Program-made: the position numbers and the translations under genes
Notes under the pieces: model-generated
Told to the model about the DNA's origin: nothing
The model's database searches: none
Seen by the model: only the letters and a program-made list of their open reading frames with translations
NCBI RefSeq assembly: GCF_003313245.1
Contig: NZ_QJSD01000007.1
Span: 93,358 to 157,357 of the forward strand
Source: Primorskyibacter marinus
Lineage (GTDB): Bacteria > Pseudomonadota > Alphaproteobacteria > Rhodobacterales > Rhodobacteraceae
Direction of reading: 5' to 3'
Length of the DNA: 64,000 bases
In this document: positions 53,885-62,838 of the stretch, in pieces
How the letters are laid out: the number at the start of each line of letters is the position of its first letter
Numbering within the stretch: the stretch's first letter is position 1

Positions 53885-55405
53885 CTATACTGAAAGAATT
53901 GTATCTATGGCGTCGGTCTCAAAACCCGCAGCATCGCTCCAAGCACGTATCAGGGCCTGAACCTCCCCAAAAAGCTCATCCCCAAGAAGTTCATACATGC
54001 GCATTTCATGACCGATGGGTAAATCCAAAACGGCTGCACTATTTGGGAAACCGCTCTCGACCAGTTTCTGGCGATTGTTTTCCGAAACGCTGAGGCGTCC
54101 ATTCAATACTAGTGCAGAGAAGGCCGCAAACCCAGCTAGTTCAACATTCGAGCAGCCAAGTTCCCCAGCGCCGTCTTCATCAATTAGCGTCAACGTTTTT
54201 GTTCTTGCGGGTTCGTCAAGCCGTGCCTGATCAGCATGTGCGATTGCCACGGTTCGGAACAGCCGACCCATGGCCTTTTCTGCGGGCGTCGAGAAATATA
54301 AGTAAAAATGTTCATCTGCGCTAATATCGGCGCTATCGTCGCTACCGTGCTCGCCATATATCTTCGAAAACTCATTGATCATCTGGTAATCGAGAAGCTT
54401 AACGTCGGTTGACCTTGCCAACTCGAATGCGGACCGCGTGAAGCCACCGCTCCCAATTACGCATGCCGCGTTTGCCCCATAATGCTGCTTTCCAGAAAAC
54501 GCTTCTTGAACGGCTTTGTTGCCGATAGGTTTTTCATACCTCTTGCATTGAACCGCAACAGTTTTGCCCCCTTGGCTGACAATTATGTCCACCCCCTGAT
54601 CTCCGGAAGCTTGGCTAACAGTTACTGCCCAACCTTGCTCGGCAAGGCGATCCCCGCACCAGTGTTCAAAGGCTACACCATCAATAGGCGGCTCAACCGA
54701 TACTGAATTGAGCATCAGCCAGTCATTTATAATTGTATGAATAAACCCTCGCGGATGAAGGATGTAGAAGAATTTGAGCGTTCCCTCAGGGAACGCGTAG
54801 GCACAAAACTCCTCAATCTCCTTGATAAGGGGACCGTAATCAAGATCACCATATTTGTTTCTACCGCGAGACATCGCACTTCTGAAGATTGGAGCTAGAT
54901 GGTCTCGCTTTTCCCTCAACGCATGCCAAACTAGGTTAAGATCAACCCGCCGTCGTCGTTCGGTTTCATTCTTTAGATACTCTGCCGCGTCCAATCCAAT
55001 CGACTGAAAGACGCGCGCCGCACCATTTTCTGCAACGCATTTCGCAACCTTTCTATGGGTGCTGTCGCTGTTTGTGTTCCACTGTCGCGCCTCACTGCTA
55101 GATGCACCGTTGAGCATCTCAAAAAACTCAGATCTTGCGCGTTCGATCCCGGATTCCGAATAGCTTGGCTCTTTCTCTAGTAAGGTCGCATATTCCTCCA
55201 GATCAATGGCTGGGGCCGCGCCCTCAAAACCCTGCATGATTGCGTAGAGCGTTCCAAAAAAATGACCGTCACCCAAAGCAGATGCAACCAAATCGGTGAC
55301 CTCACTTTGCTGCAAGCTCAAGTCCGCGACGGAATGCGCCGATCTTTCCGGCTCAGCATTTTCCCGCTTGGTCTTCTTCCTACCGAACCCGAAACTGCGA
55401 AACAT
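53885..55405 (-). CDS. Mrr-type restriction endonuclease-like protein
   Basis: The 506-residue protein carries, at about residues 290-370, a restriction-like nuclease core: EHWCGDRLAEQGWAVTVSQASGDQGVDIIV and AVQCKRYEKPIG. This is the D-x(n)-QxK pattern of the Mrr_cat family. The long N- and C-terminal regions are not recognised. A role in phage or DNA defence is likely. The ATG at 55405 begins MFRSFGFGRKK; a palindrome-rich region lies just upstream. Its DNA is less GC-rich than the chromosome. Confidence 0.75.
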   Translation of the reverse strand: MFRSFGFGRKKTKRENAEPERSAHSVADLSLQQSEVTDLVASALGDGHFFGTLYAIMQGFEGAAPAIDLEEYATLLEKEPSYSESGIERARSEFFEMLNGASSSEARQWNTNSDSTHRKVAKCVAENGAARVFQSIGLDAAEYLKNETERRRRVDLNLVWHALREKRDHLAPIFRSAMSRGRNKYGDLDYGPLIKEIEEFCAYAFPEGTLKFFYILHPRGFIHTIINDWLMLNSVSVEPPIDGVAFEHWCGDRLAEQGWAVTVSQASGDQGVDIIVSQGGKTVAVQCKRYEKPIGNKAVQEAFSGKQHYGANAACVIGSGGFTRSAFELARSTDVKLLDYQMINEFSKIYGEHGSDDSADISADEHFYLYFSTPAEKAMGRLFRTVAIAHADQARLDEPARTKTLTLIDEDGAGELGCSNVELAGFAAFSALVLNGRLSVSENNRQKLVESGFPNSAAVLDLPIGHEMRMYELLGDELFGEVQALIRAWSDAAGFETDAIDTILSV

Positions 55406-55500
55406 ACAGCATCCTTTTCTGAAATTTCGACAAGGCCCCGGTAGATGCGTAGCCCGTTTACCGGGTAGCCTAAGCAGCCCAGTCGGGCTTGACCAGCCTT

Positions 55501-55593
55501 TCACTGCTTTCAGTGACAGGTTTCCCTGCATTGAGGGAAACTGTTACGGTTTATAACCTGCTTTCAGGAAAGCGATTTTCCCTGAAATGGGAA
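55501..55593. promoter_or_regulatory. cluster of four inverted repeats between DUF3987 and endonuclease genes
   Basis: Perfect short palindromes are TCACTG-N4-CAGTGA (55501-55516), GTTTCCCT-N6-AGGGAAAC (55520-55541), GCTTTC-AG-GAAAGC (55560-55573) and TTCCC-N6-GGGAA (55578-55593). They fill the gap upstream of the endonuclease gene. They may be operators, a hairpin-type origin after the DUF3987 gene, or mRNA structure. Confidence 0.55.
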
Positions 55594-55685
55594 GTTTCAG
55601 CGCCAGTGGCCCCGGCGCTGGTGCGTGCTAGGTGTGTTACATGTGCTAGTCGCCTTCTAGCATGAATAGCACGGCTAGCACGGGA

Positions 55686-57179
55686 TCAGGGCGTTGGCTT
55701 GACGATCCGATAGGCCAGCTTTCGAGGACTGCCTCTGACGATTGCGCCCGGATCGAGCGGCACGACCCAGCCGTGTTTCGCCAACACGCCCAGCGCAGCC
55801 TTGGCCGCAGGTGTGTTGCGAAGCGCGCGTATCGGTCCATTCTGCGCCACTTCGTGTGGCACGATTTGGGGATGCGGCCAGCTATCGACCAACCATATGC
55901 GCAGGGCTTCGGCCTGACGAATGTTTTCAGAGACTATGGCCTCTTCGGACAGGCGCTGAGCTTCGGACAGGTAAAACCGGGCCAGGGCGATGCCCCAGCA
56001 CATTTCCATTTCAGGAATGTTCAGAGCCTCTAGGTCGCGCCATAGCGTCAACACCGCCGCGATCCTGCATGCCTGTTCCGCCGCCTTGCTGGCATACCCG
56101 GTGACGCCTGCCAGATCGCCGCCTTTTGCCTGCCGCCTTTCAACTTCATCCGAGAAGGCGATAAGTTCTCGACTGGCTTCCGGTGATAGTTCCAATAGAC
56201 GGGGTCGCAATGCCCTTGTCTGTTCATCCATCGGCAACGGGATTTCGAGTAGTTCCCGCAAGCGCCTGTTGAAGCCATCTAGTCCAGCGCGTTGATTGCT
56301 GCCCAGCGCATGCAGGCGCGTTCCGATCTTGGTTTCCGGCTCCGTGATCAGGAAACGGGGTAGAAAGCCGGTATCATCCCCCTTCGGGTCGGCCATAAAG
56401 CTACGGGCAACACCCGGTTGGGCCATAAGGTGGATCGCCAAGCGGCGGTCATAGAGGGTGAATGTGCCATCGCCCCCGCGTGAGCGTTTGATCGGATTGC
56501 CGCCCCAAAGATCATTCAGTGCGGCAAGCGTCTTTTGCCGGTTGTCGGTGTTCATGGCATGTCCGCCAAGAAACTGTCCGCCTTCATCCGAGAAGATACC
56601 AAGTGACGGTTGGCCGATTTGAAACAGCTTTGTCAGCCCTTCGAAAGTTGGTTCGGACACCGTGCGGTCAGGCGCTGGGGGCGCTTCTGGTTCCGGGCCA
56701 AGTGCGTCCAGTTCGCTTTTCATCGCGGACCTATCGCCTTTTCCTTTGCTCTTGTTCAAAATTCCATCGCGCTTCGCTTTCCACGCCGCGTGATCGTTCT
56801 GCCAGGATTGTAGATCACTGCGCTGGGCAACGGTCTGGCGTTTTTCGAATTCGCGTAGCCCCGCCATCAAGAGGCCGTCACAAGAGGTTTTTCGTTCACC
56901 TGACTTTGCGATGGTCAATGAATACAGAGAAACCGGGCAATAGCCGCCCAAGGTTTGGACATTGGCAAAGCCCTGCACCGCTAGTGACGCCAATGCCAAG
57001 GCCGACTGCGCGGGTATGGCAAGGGGAGCTTGCACAAGCCCGCCAACGTCTTCCACGGCGGCCCTTAGTGGCCCTAGAGCTTCGACCGGATAAGGCGCTG
57101 GACGTGTAGCCTCCCTGACAAGCGGTTGCGGTTCTTCAGGAACAAACTGGGTTTGGGTAGTCTGAGGTTGCATATTCAT
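55686..57179 (-). CDS. DUF3987 domain protein (replication helicase/primase-like)
   Basis: The 497-residue protein has the DUF3987 pattern: GPLRAAVEDVGGLVQAPLAIPAQ, SLYSLTIAKSGERKTSCD (modified Walker A GERKTS) and FSDEGGQFLGGHAMN (Walker B). These island proteins, often with a Toprim partner, act as replicative helicase/primase. It overlaps the Toprim gene by 4 bases (ATGA). Confidence 0.82.
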   Translation of the reverse strand: MNMQPQTTQTQFVPEEPQPLVREATRPAPYPVEALGPLRAAVEDVGGLVQAPLAIPAQSALALASLAVQGFANVQTLGGYCPVSLYSLTIAKSGERKTSCDGLLMAGLREFEKRQTVAQRSDLQSWQNDHAAWKAKRDGILNKSKGKGDRSAMKSELDALGPEPEAPPAPDRTVSEPTFEGLTKLFQIGQPSLGIFSDEGGQFLGGHAMNTDNRQKTLAALNDLWGGNPIKRSRGGDGTFTLYDRRLAIHLMAQPGVARSFMADPKGDDTGFLPRFLITEPETKIGTRLHALGSNQRAGLDGFNRRLRELLEIPLPMDEQTRALRPRLLELSPEASRELIAFSDEVERRQAKGGDLAGVTGYASKAAEQACRIAAVLTLWRDLEALNIPEMEMCWGIALARFYLSEAQRLSEEAIVSENIRQAEALRIWLVDSWPHPQIVPHEVAQNGPIRALRNTPAAKAALGVLAKHGWVVPLDPGAIVRGSPRKLAYRIVKPTP

Positions 57180-58033
57180 GCCGCGACCTCCTTCCCGGTA
57201 AGAACGTCATTCCAATCAAGCCCGTTTGGCGGCGCGAGATTTGAGACTTTCCAGCCCAGCGCATGCGCCCGCGTTGCCAGATCGAAAGCGGCGGCTTGTC
57301 CCGGTGCATCCCCATCGGATGCAATGATCAGTTCCCCCGGCATGTCGGGCAAAATCAATCCTCGCATTCCACTAGTTGAAAGCGCCGCCCAGACAGTTGC
57401 AGGGCGCGCGGTAACGCCGCACAAGAGCGAGAGGGCTGTTTCAATGCCCTCGGCCACTACCAGAGACCCAGCGCCACCAGAGAGGCGCACAGCGCCGCCG
57501 GAGGCCCGTCCAAGCATTGCTTTGGGGGGATCGAGCTTGGCCTTGCCCAAACCGTTCCGGGCCAGGTACGTTCGATGCACGGCAAAGCCCTGTCCGCCCT
57601 CGATCAGTGCAATCATTGCCGGAAGCTTGGCCCCGCTCGGATGCCAGCATTCGGGGAGGTATCCCAAGCAATCCGGCAAGGCACAAGAGATTGCCCTTGC
57701 TTCGAGATAGGCTTCGGCGCGCGTTCCGCAGATGGGCAGTGCCCTTTCCCATAGCTGGCGCGCTCTCTCGGCGTTATCAGCCGATCTCGACCTCTGAGTC
57801 GTCAAGGGCGGGCGCAAGGCATGATCCGGTGGAACGTCAGCCGCGTTCAGAATATCCGAGAAGTCGCAAACTGATTTCTTGCAATGCAGTACGAGGGCAG
57901 ATTGGCCCTGCGCAATGGTCAGCGCGTTCTGATCACGACGGTGTTCTGGCTGACAAACGGGGCACGGCGCGGTGCCGTAACTCCCATACCATCGGCCCCC
58001 AAGGGTCCGCGTTAACTGTTGTGGATCAGTCAT
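57176..58033 (-). CDS. Toprim-domain primase-like protein
   Basis: The 285-residue protein has an N-terminal zinc ribbon-like part (CPVC and LHCKKSVC) and a Toprim domain with LVVAEGIETALSLL (catalytic Glu) and LIIASDGDAPGQAAA (acid pair). The architecture matches the phage/plasmid DUF7146-Toprim family that primes island replication. The ATG at 58033 has an AAAGGGGG site upstream. It precedes DUF3987 with a 4-base overlap. Confidence 0.88.
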   Translation of the reverse strand: MTDPQQLTRTLGGRWYGSYGTAPCPVCQPEHRRDQNALTIAQGQSALVLHCKKSVCDFSDILNAADVPPDHALRPPLTTQRSRSADNAERARQLWERALPICGTRAEAYLEARAISCALPDCLGYLPECWHPSGAKLPAMIALIEGGQGFAVHRTYLARNGLGKAKLDPPKAMLGRASGGAVRLSGGAGSLVVAEGIETALSLLCGVTARPATVWAALSTSGMRGLILPDMPGELIIASDGDAPGQAAAFDLATRAHALGWKVSNLAPPNGLDWNDVLTGKEVAA

Positions 58034-58140
58034 GTTTTGCCCCCTTTGATTTTGTAAGAGGTGCAAGGTTTGATATTATCATAAGGCAATAGCTTTCCTT
58101 TGCCGCCCAGCCCATGGGCGGCCCTTTCTTTTCCAATCAT
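58030..58140 (-). CDS. possible 36-residue coupled peptide
   Basis: A short frame (MIGKERAAHGLGGKGKLLPY) lies between AlpA and the Toprim gene and ends in an ATGA overlap with the Toprim start. The coupling and the absence of other sequence in the gap make translation plausible; no family is known. Confidence 0.35.
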   Translation of the reverse strand: MIGKERAAHGLGGKGKLLPYDNIKPCTSYKIKGGKT

Positions 58141-58150
58141 ATGTGAATCC

Positions 58151-58327
58151 TCAGGCCCTAGCGTCGATCCAAGAGGAAAGATCATCCTCTTTCCAATAAC
58201 GTCGGGTCTTAATGTAAACGGGCTTGGGAAAGCCCAGTTCATCGTCGTTCTGGTAGCGCCAGATTGTCATGCGGGATACTCCGCCGAGACGCGCGCATAC
58301 GTCCTTTACCGTTACAAGTTGTGTCAT
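58151..58327 (-). CDS. alpA: AlpA family regulator
   Basis: The 58-residue protein begins MTQLVTVKDVCARLGGVSRMTI and continues WRYQNDDELGFPKPVYIKTRRYWKEDDL, the AlpA/MerR-like HTH of P4-type islands. AlpA activates excision by raising integrase expression. It lies between the integrase and replication genes. Confidence 0.9.
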   Translation of the reverse strand: MTQLVTVKDVCARLGGVSRMTIWRYQNDDELGFPKPVYIKTRRYWKEDDLSSWIDARA

Positions 58328-58464
58328 CGCTTTCCTTTCAAACAAATTTGCGATGCGACAACTCTAGAACATTCCGTAACGGTTGGATAATCAGGCACCT
58401 TTTCAATCTTGCTTACGTATAATTTATTTTTTCTCAATTTCTTATCGCCAAATAATCGCCAGTT

Positions 58465-59760
58465 TTAGGCGGGTACAGCTTCCACTCCTTCTTTAGAAAC
58501 ATACTCTGCCCACTCATCCATGATTCGTCTCCTTTGCCCGATAAGTTCTGTTCGTGCATAAGCCTGCTCCACGCGCGATCCGACATTGTGCCAAAGGGAC
58601 ATTTCACTAAGGTTTGTATCGAAGTTGCCGATCTCTAGAGACCAATCCTTGAACGTGCTCCGAAAGCCATGCGGCACAGCGCGTTTCCCGGTACGTCCGT
58701 CGAGGAATCCGGTATTCCCCTGCCTAACATCTTCGTCGTGAATCTTCTTCATCACACTGCCAAGTGAAGCATCAGAGAAGGCTTTGCCTGTAGGTGACCA
58801 GAACACATAGGGGCAGTCCTTTTTCTTTGGCATGGATTTAAGTATCTCAATCGCCATGGGCGACAGCAGAACCTTTCTTGGATTTCCAGATTTCGGAATT
58901 TTGGAAGATGTGCGCCCCGGCTGCACCGCCCATATGGTTAAATCGTCCGAAAGCTCGCCCCACGTCATGAAACGAATTGCGCCAGATCGAGTTGCGGTCA
59001 ATATCTGAAATCTCAACGCGGCGGCGCTGTTACCCTCCCTACGCTCCAAGGCCCGCCAAAATCGGCCAAGGTCTTGAAGTTGGACCGCAGGATAGTTCTC
59101 CGCACCTGAAATCTTTGACGGTGCGGGCAGCGCCATCTTTAAGCGCCCGCCCCACTCCGCTGGATTATCGCCTTCTAGATACCCCTGCCCGATGCAGTAA
59201 TCAAAAACAGCTTTCAGCTTTCGCCGGAGTTTATCAGCGGTAGCAGTCTTGCTGAACCATATCGGCTTTAGCACGGCTAAAATGTCATCGATTGAAATTT
59301 CGTTGACCAACTTGCTGCCAAGCATAGGCAAGGCATGCTTGTGGATGCTCTCCGACCACTGGTTTCGGTATCTGTTTTCTGCGAGTTCAGCTTGTTTAAT
59401 CGGCGTGTATTCATCGACCGCTTGCGCGAACGTCTTCCACAGTAGGCTTTGTTGGTACATCGCCCTTTTAGCCGCCTTGCGTGCGACGCTCGGGTCTTCG
59501 CCGCGTCTGATCATATCCTTGGCTTCGCGGGCACGGGTCCGCGCTTCTCCTAGCGAGATTTCCGGATATGAACCCAAGCCAAACTCTCGGCGCTTTCCGC
59601 CGACCCATGTTCTCAGGAGCCATGATTTGCCGCCCTTTGGCGTTATCTGAAACAGCAAGCCTTGCACTCCGCCAACAGGGTGGGTTGTCGGGCGTCTTTC
59701 GTGTTTGGGCTTGAGGTGCTTCAACTGGCCCGGCGTTAGCTCCTTTGCGATACGTGGCAA
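58465..59760 (-). CDS. P4-type tyrosine integrase of Element II
   Basis: The 431-residue protein has the DUF4102 N-terminus (GLLFQITPKGGKSWLLR, REFGLGSYPEISLGEAR) and a catalytic domain with ILTATRSGAIRFMTW (Arg), VPHGFRSTFKDW (His-x-x-Arg), SLWHNV (His) and QAYART (Tyr). P4-type integrases use tRNA 3' ends. It lies next to the 59907-59929 att repeat, as expected. Confidence 0.93.
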   Translation of the reverse strand: MPRIAKELTPGQLKHLKPKHERRPTTHPVGGVQGLLFQITPKGGKSWLLRTWVGGKRREFGLGSYPEISLGEARTRAREAKDMIRRGEDPSVARKAAKRAMYQQSLLWKTFAQAVDEYTPIKQAELAENRYRNQWSESIHKHALPMLGSKLVNEISIDDILAVLKPIWFSKTATADKLRRKLKAVFDYCIGQGYLEGDNPAEWGGRLKMALPAPSKISGAENYPAVQLQDLGRFWRALERREGNSAAALRFQILTATRSGAIRFMTWGELSDDLTIWAVQPGRTSSKIPKSGNPRKVLLSPMAIEILKSMPKKKDCPYVFWSPTGKAFSDASLGSVMKKIHDEDVRQGNTGFLDGRTGKRAVPHGFRSTFKDWSLEIGNFDTNLSEMSLWHNVGSRVEQAYARTELIGQRRRIMDEWAEYVSKEGVEAVPA

Positions 59761-59906
59761 ATTTTACCCCCTTACTTACCCGCCTAATTTTGCGATCTCA
59801 AATGGTAGTGAGGGTTGCCGATTGCTACAAGAGGTATATTTAAAATGCCTAAAAAACAAAGGTATGTAAGGACAATTGCTTTGATTTGTTACAAATATTT
59901 GGAGTT

Positions 59907-59929
59907 GGTACTCGCCTCCAATAAAATCA
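59907..59929 (+). repeat. right att repeat of Element II, 23-bp copy of tRNA-Cys end
   Basis: The bases match tRNA-Cys 41339-41361 exactly, including 9 bases past the CCA. TGTTACAAAT occurs on both sides (59887 and 59943) and may be integrase or excisionase sites. The chromosome resumes after it. Confidence 0.8.
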
Positions 59930-60626
59930 AGCAGTTAAGCAATGTTACAAATCCTGACATTGCTCCTGCCACACACACCGCCACACATTCACGTTCCGTT
60001 TGCGTTCTGCTTTGGCCAATAATCCGGGCGTCGGAACCTATCAGAAAAAACAGTTTCAGGCTCCCGTTGGTCGTCTATATCTACGGCGTCGGGCCAGTGC
60101 TGCGGGTTTGTCAGAACATCAACAGATGGGGCATACGCAACGACAATAGCGTAATCATCACCCCGGCCGGTGCACCACGAAGGGCCGACAGGTGGGTGCC
60201 CGAAATGTGGCTCCTGACGATAACCGCCTGCCTGACAGCGCCGGGTGACGCGGAATGCTCAAAGGCGCTGCGCTATGGCCGAGAGCAAAGAGGAACGCAT
60301 CGCCGTGGCGGGGGCGTATCGCGAATACCTCGATGCGTTAAAGGCCGACGACCAGGGCGAGATCTTTACCATCGCCCAGTGCGCGCGCGGTCGAGATACA
60401 TAAGGAAATCACATGCCCTCACTTTCCCGCGGACTATGCCTCACGTCGGCATGGCGCAATCAAGGCGCGGCCTGCTACCCCAATGGCCCCGTCGATCACA
60501 GGCACGCCACCATATCGGGCACAGAGCGCGTGGGCAAAGTTCTGACGGCATCTCCCGCGCCTGCATCCGGTAAGCCAATCCCGGCCCGTCCCGGTCTTCG
60601 GCAATCCCGAAATGACAAGCGCGCTT
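59930..60626. other. 697-bp stretch with gene remnants, no secure gene
   Basis: After the att repeat I see no intact gene. A small rightward frame at 60275-60403 (MAESKEERIAVAGAYREYLD) is plausible but unrecognised. A leftward frame near 60430-60600 resembles part of a longer lost protein. The region looks like scar DNA at an island edge. Confidence 0.4.
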
Positions 60627-61388
60627 CTATCCCAGCCAATACATCCGGATCGGCATCCAGATCGCCATAACGATCATCATCAAATTCTCGGTCAGGGAGA
60701 CGAAGCCGAGCGGCACGTTACTCGATCCGCCGACGCAGGCGCATTTAAGCTCCCGCTTGTCGATATAGACGGCCTTGAAGACCGAGACCGCGCCGACCGT
60801 CCCGATGAAAAGCGCAACAGGCACCGCGACCCAGATCAGCGCGCCGGCGATCATCAGGATCCCTGCCAGCGCTTCGCCGAACGGGTAGACATACCCGTAG
60901 CGGACCTGGCAGCGGGCCAGCAGGTCGTAGTTCAGGAACATCGTCGAGAAGCTCTCGACATCTTGCAGTTTCTGGACGGCGAGAAGAGTCATGCTGATGG
61001 CGATGAACCATTCGAGCGCACGAACCGTGAAGACGGTGCCAAATGCGGCCCAGCTGACGGCAAGGGCCATCAAGAACGCGACCGAGAAGATCGCGATGAC
61101 CGGCTTGTAGCTCGTCTCGTCCTCCTGCGGGACCGCCTTCCCGAAATGCGCGCGAAGGTCGTCGTAGCCTCCGATCCGTCTGCCGTCGATGAAAGTCTGG
61201 GGTGTTGTGTCGACCCCGTGCTCCCGCTGGAACGCATCGGTCTCGTCGCGGGTTTTCAGATGGTGATCTTCGACCGTGAACCCCTGACGCTCGAGCAGAT
61301 CCTTCGACTTCAGCCCGTAGGGGCAGAGATGGCCGGGCATTACCATCCGGTAAAGCTGCGCGGTCTTCGCGCTTTGGTCCAATGCCAT
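60627..61388 (-). CDS. glutaredoxin-MauE/DoxX fusion membrane protein
   Basis: The 253-residue protein begins with a glutaredoxin domain (HLCPYGLKSKDLLERQG, residues about 21-37, a single-Cys CPYG site) and TPQTFIDGRRIGGYDDL. It continues into a four-helix MauE-type membrane domain, with a CACVGG motif near the end. An AAAGGAGG site precedes the ATG at 61388. Fusions of this kind occur in metal- and redox-stress modules. It likely transfers thiol reducing power across the membrane; the partner is the DUF305 protein just upstream. Confidence 0.85.
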   Translation of the reverse strand: MALDQSAKTAQLYRMVMPGHLCPYGLKSKDLLERQGFTVEDHHLKTRDETDAFQREHGVDTTPQTFIDGRRIGGYDDLRAHFGKAVPQEDETSYKPVIAIFSVAFLMALAVSWAAFGTVFTVRALEWFIAISMTLLAVQKLQDVESFSTMFLNYDLLARCQVRYGYVYPFGEALAGILMIAGALIWVAVPVALFIGTVGAVSVFKAVYIDKRELKCACVGGSSNVPLGFVSLTENLMMIVMAIWMPIRMYWLG

Positions 61389-61421
61389 TTCACGACCTCC
61401 TTTCAACGTCGTCATTGATCT

Positions 61422-62282
61422 TCAGCTCGCATCGCACCCGTAGAAGCCGCGGTAGCCGACGGAAAGCCCCTGATCGAGTTCGAAGACAAGCTCGGCATCG
61501 GCGCGCCAGTCGGCCTCGTCCCCGAGCGGACGGACGGTCATGGTAACGCCCTCCGCCGTGAACCCGAAACCGTTCTCAGTCTCATTGCCCGCCTCAAGCG
61601 GCACGAGCACGCCGTTCAGCTTCATGGCGGCCTGACCGCTATCCGCCGCCGTCCAGAGGATCGGGTCGGTCTCGGGGCTGCGGTTGAAGACACAGCGGGG
61701 GCCGGGCGCGAGGATCTGCTCGGCCTCGGCCTCGGGCATTGGCGACGGATCGAGGGTGGAAATCAGGGTGCGGCCAATGGCGTCCTCGACGGAGCCGACT
61801 TCGGCCGGCGGGTCTTGGTAGATCGGCTCGACGGTGTTTCCCGCAGAGACATCGGCAATCAGGTAGCGCATCTCCGCGATCTCGCGTCGCTGCGCCAGGA
61901 TGATCTCGTCGGCGAGCTTCGCCACGCGCGGGTCGCGGATCTGCGCCCGCTCCGAGGTCATCACCGCGATCGAGTGGTGCGGGATCATCGCGCGCATGTA
62001 GCTCGGACCGCTAACGGTCACCTGGCTGCGCACCAGCCAAAGCGACAGGGCGAAAACGACGGCGGCACCGACGAAGATCGCGATGTTGAGCCGCTTGCTG
62101 GAATACATCCCCAGCATATACGCCAACATGATAACCGCCATCGTCGCGCCCATCATGATCGCCATATAGGTCCGCGTCTCCGAGAAGAAAACGTGCTCCC
62201 ACGCATAGGTATTCAGATACATAAGGATGAACATCACCACCGTCGAGGTGAGGATCATAAGGCTGAAACGGATGTATGACAT
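61422..62282 (-). CDS. DUF305 family membrane protein
   Basis: The 286-residue protein has three to four N-terminal helices and a DUF305 domain with YMRAMIPHHSIAVMTSERAQI and IILAQRREIAEMRYLI. The conserved His pair and Met residues resemble metal-binding patterns of copper-resistance accessory proteins. A C-terminal beta-rich domain follows (GPRCVFNRSPETDPILW), unusual for the simplest members. It is 33 bases upstream of the glutaredoxin fusion, so they are co-transcribed. Confidence 0.85.
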   Translation of the reverse strand: MSYIRFSLMILTSTVVMFILMYLNTYAWEHVFFSETRTYMAIMMGATMAVIMLAYMLGMYSSKRLNIAIFVGAAVVFALSLWLVRSQVTVSGPSYMRAMIPHHSIAVMTSERAQIRDPRVAKLADEIILAQRREIAEMRYLIADVSAGNTVEPIYQDPPAEVGSVEDAIGRTLISTLDPSPMPEAEAEQILAPGPRCVFNRSPETDPILWTAADSGQAAMKLNGVLVPLEAGNETENGFGFTAEGVTMTVRPLGDEADWRADAELVFELDQGLSVGYRGFYGCDAS

Positions 62283-62433
62283 GGGTGCCCTTCCCGTCTG
62301 TCTGCGGCCGCAGCGGATGTGCCACCCGCTTTGGCCACCGGATCCCTGTCGGTCAGGGGGTATTGTACTCAAACGGGTTCAAGCTTTGGTTGTTCCAAAA
62401 AACTTTCGGAAGCCGTTACTTGTTTTCCTGCAG

Positions 62434-62760
62434 TCAACGAGAGAGCATTCGAACCATGAAAGCAGTGTTCAGTGCCTGGCCCAGCTTGAAGCGCGCCGAT
62501 GCAAACAAGCCGTCAGAGTCATGAGGCCGCCCTGTGGTAGCGATTACGAGCTGGTTCGCTGCCGGCGGGGGGGGCATGAATGCAGGCACCGACGCAAGGC
62601 ACCAGCATGAACGCCTTAACACCGGTGCCATCGTCGTCGAGCGGCATTCCCTGGCCGTCCTTTAATGCAAGCCAGGGCCATTCTGGAATGGGGCATCTTT
62701 TTTGGAATTCACCCTGGCCTTCAAACATCAGCAAGATCTCGTGCCGCGCAAGCCCGGCGG
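62434..62760 (-). pseudogene. frameshifted DUF3299 gene
   Basis: On the reverse strand one frame reads MPLDDDGTGVKAFMLVPCVGACIHA, split here as MPLDDDGTGVKAF and MLVPCVGACIHA, the DUF3299 core. At an eight-base G run (62567-62574) it loses the frame; the other frame continues ANQLVIATTGRPHDSDGLF, the DUF3299 C-terminus. One base fewer in the run would rejoin them. The N-terminal part is also short for the family. DUF3299 proteins are periplasmic and often lie with metal efflux genes. Confidence 0.7.
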
Positions 62761-62838
62761 TGACCGGATCCCTCTCGTGAGGCTTTCCAGTTGCTGAAGG
62801 CCGACCTGACCGAGCGGGAGGTCCGGCCGCTACACTTC

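Larger units (their letters stand above)
52401..59929. mobile_element. Element II: P4-like island with restriction-endonuclease-like cargo
   Basis: About 7.5 kb between the Element I attR and a 23-bp tRNA-Cys end repeat at 59907-59929. All main genes read leftward: integrase, AlpA, a short coupled frame, Toprim primase, DUF3987, Mrr-like endonuclease, serine recombinase and a membrane protein. No structural or conjugation gene is visible, so it is a satellite- or island-like element that depends on others for transfer. It shares the tRNA-Cys target with Element I, giving a tandem array. Confidence 0.75.

Noticed and set aside
41353-59929. A single intact prophage
   Set aside because: No tail, lysis, tape-measure or repressor genes are present, there are two integrases, and the tRNA repeat in the middle divides the region into two elements.
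62344-62358. CCCTG-N5-CAGGG dyad upstream of the DUF305 gene as a MerR-type metal operator
   Set aside because: The dyad is perfect but I found no -35/-10 pair with the 19-bp spacing of MerR promoters and no MerR gene nearby, so it is not claimed as a feature.
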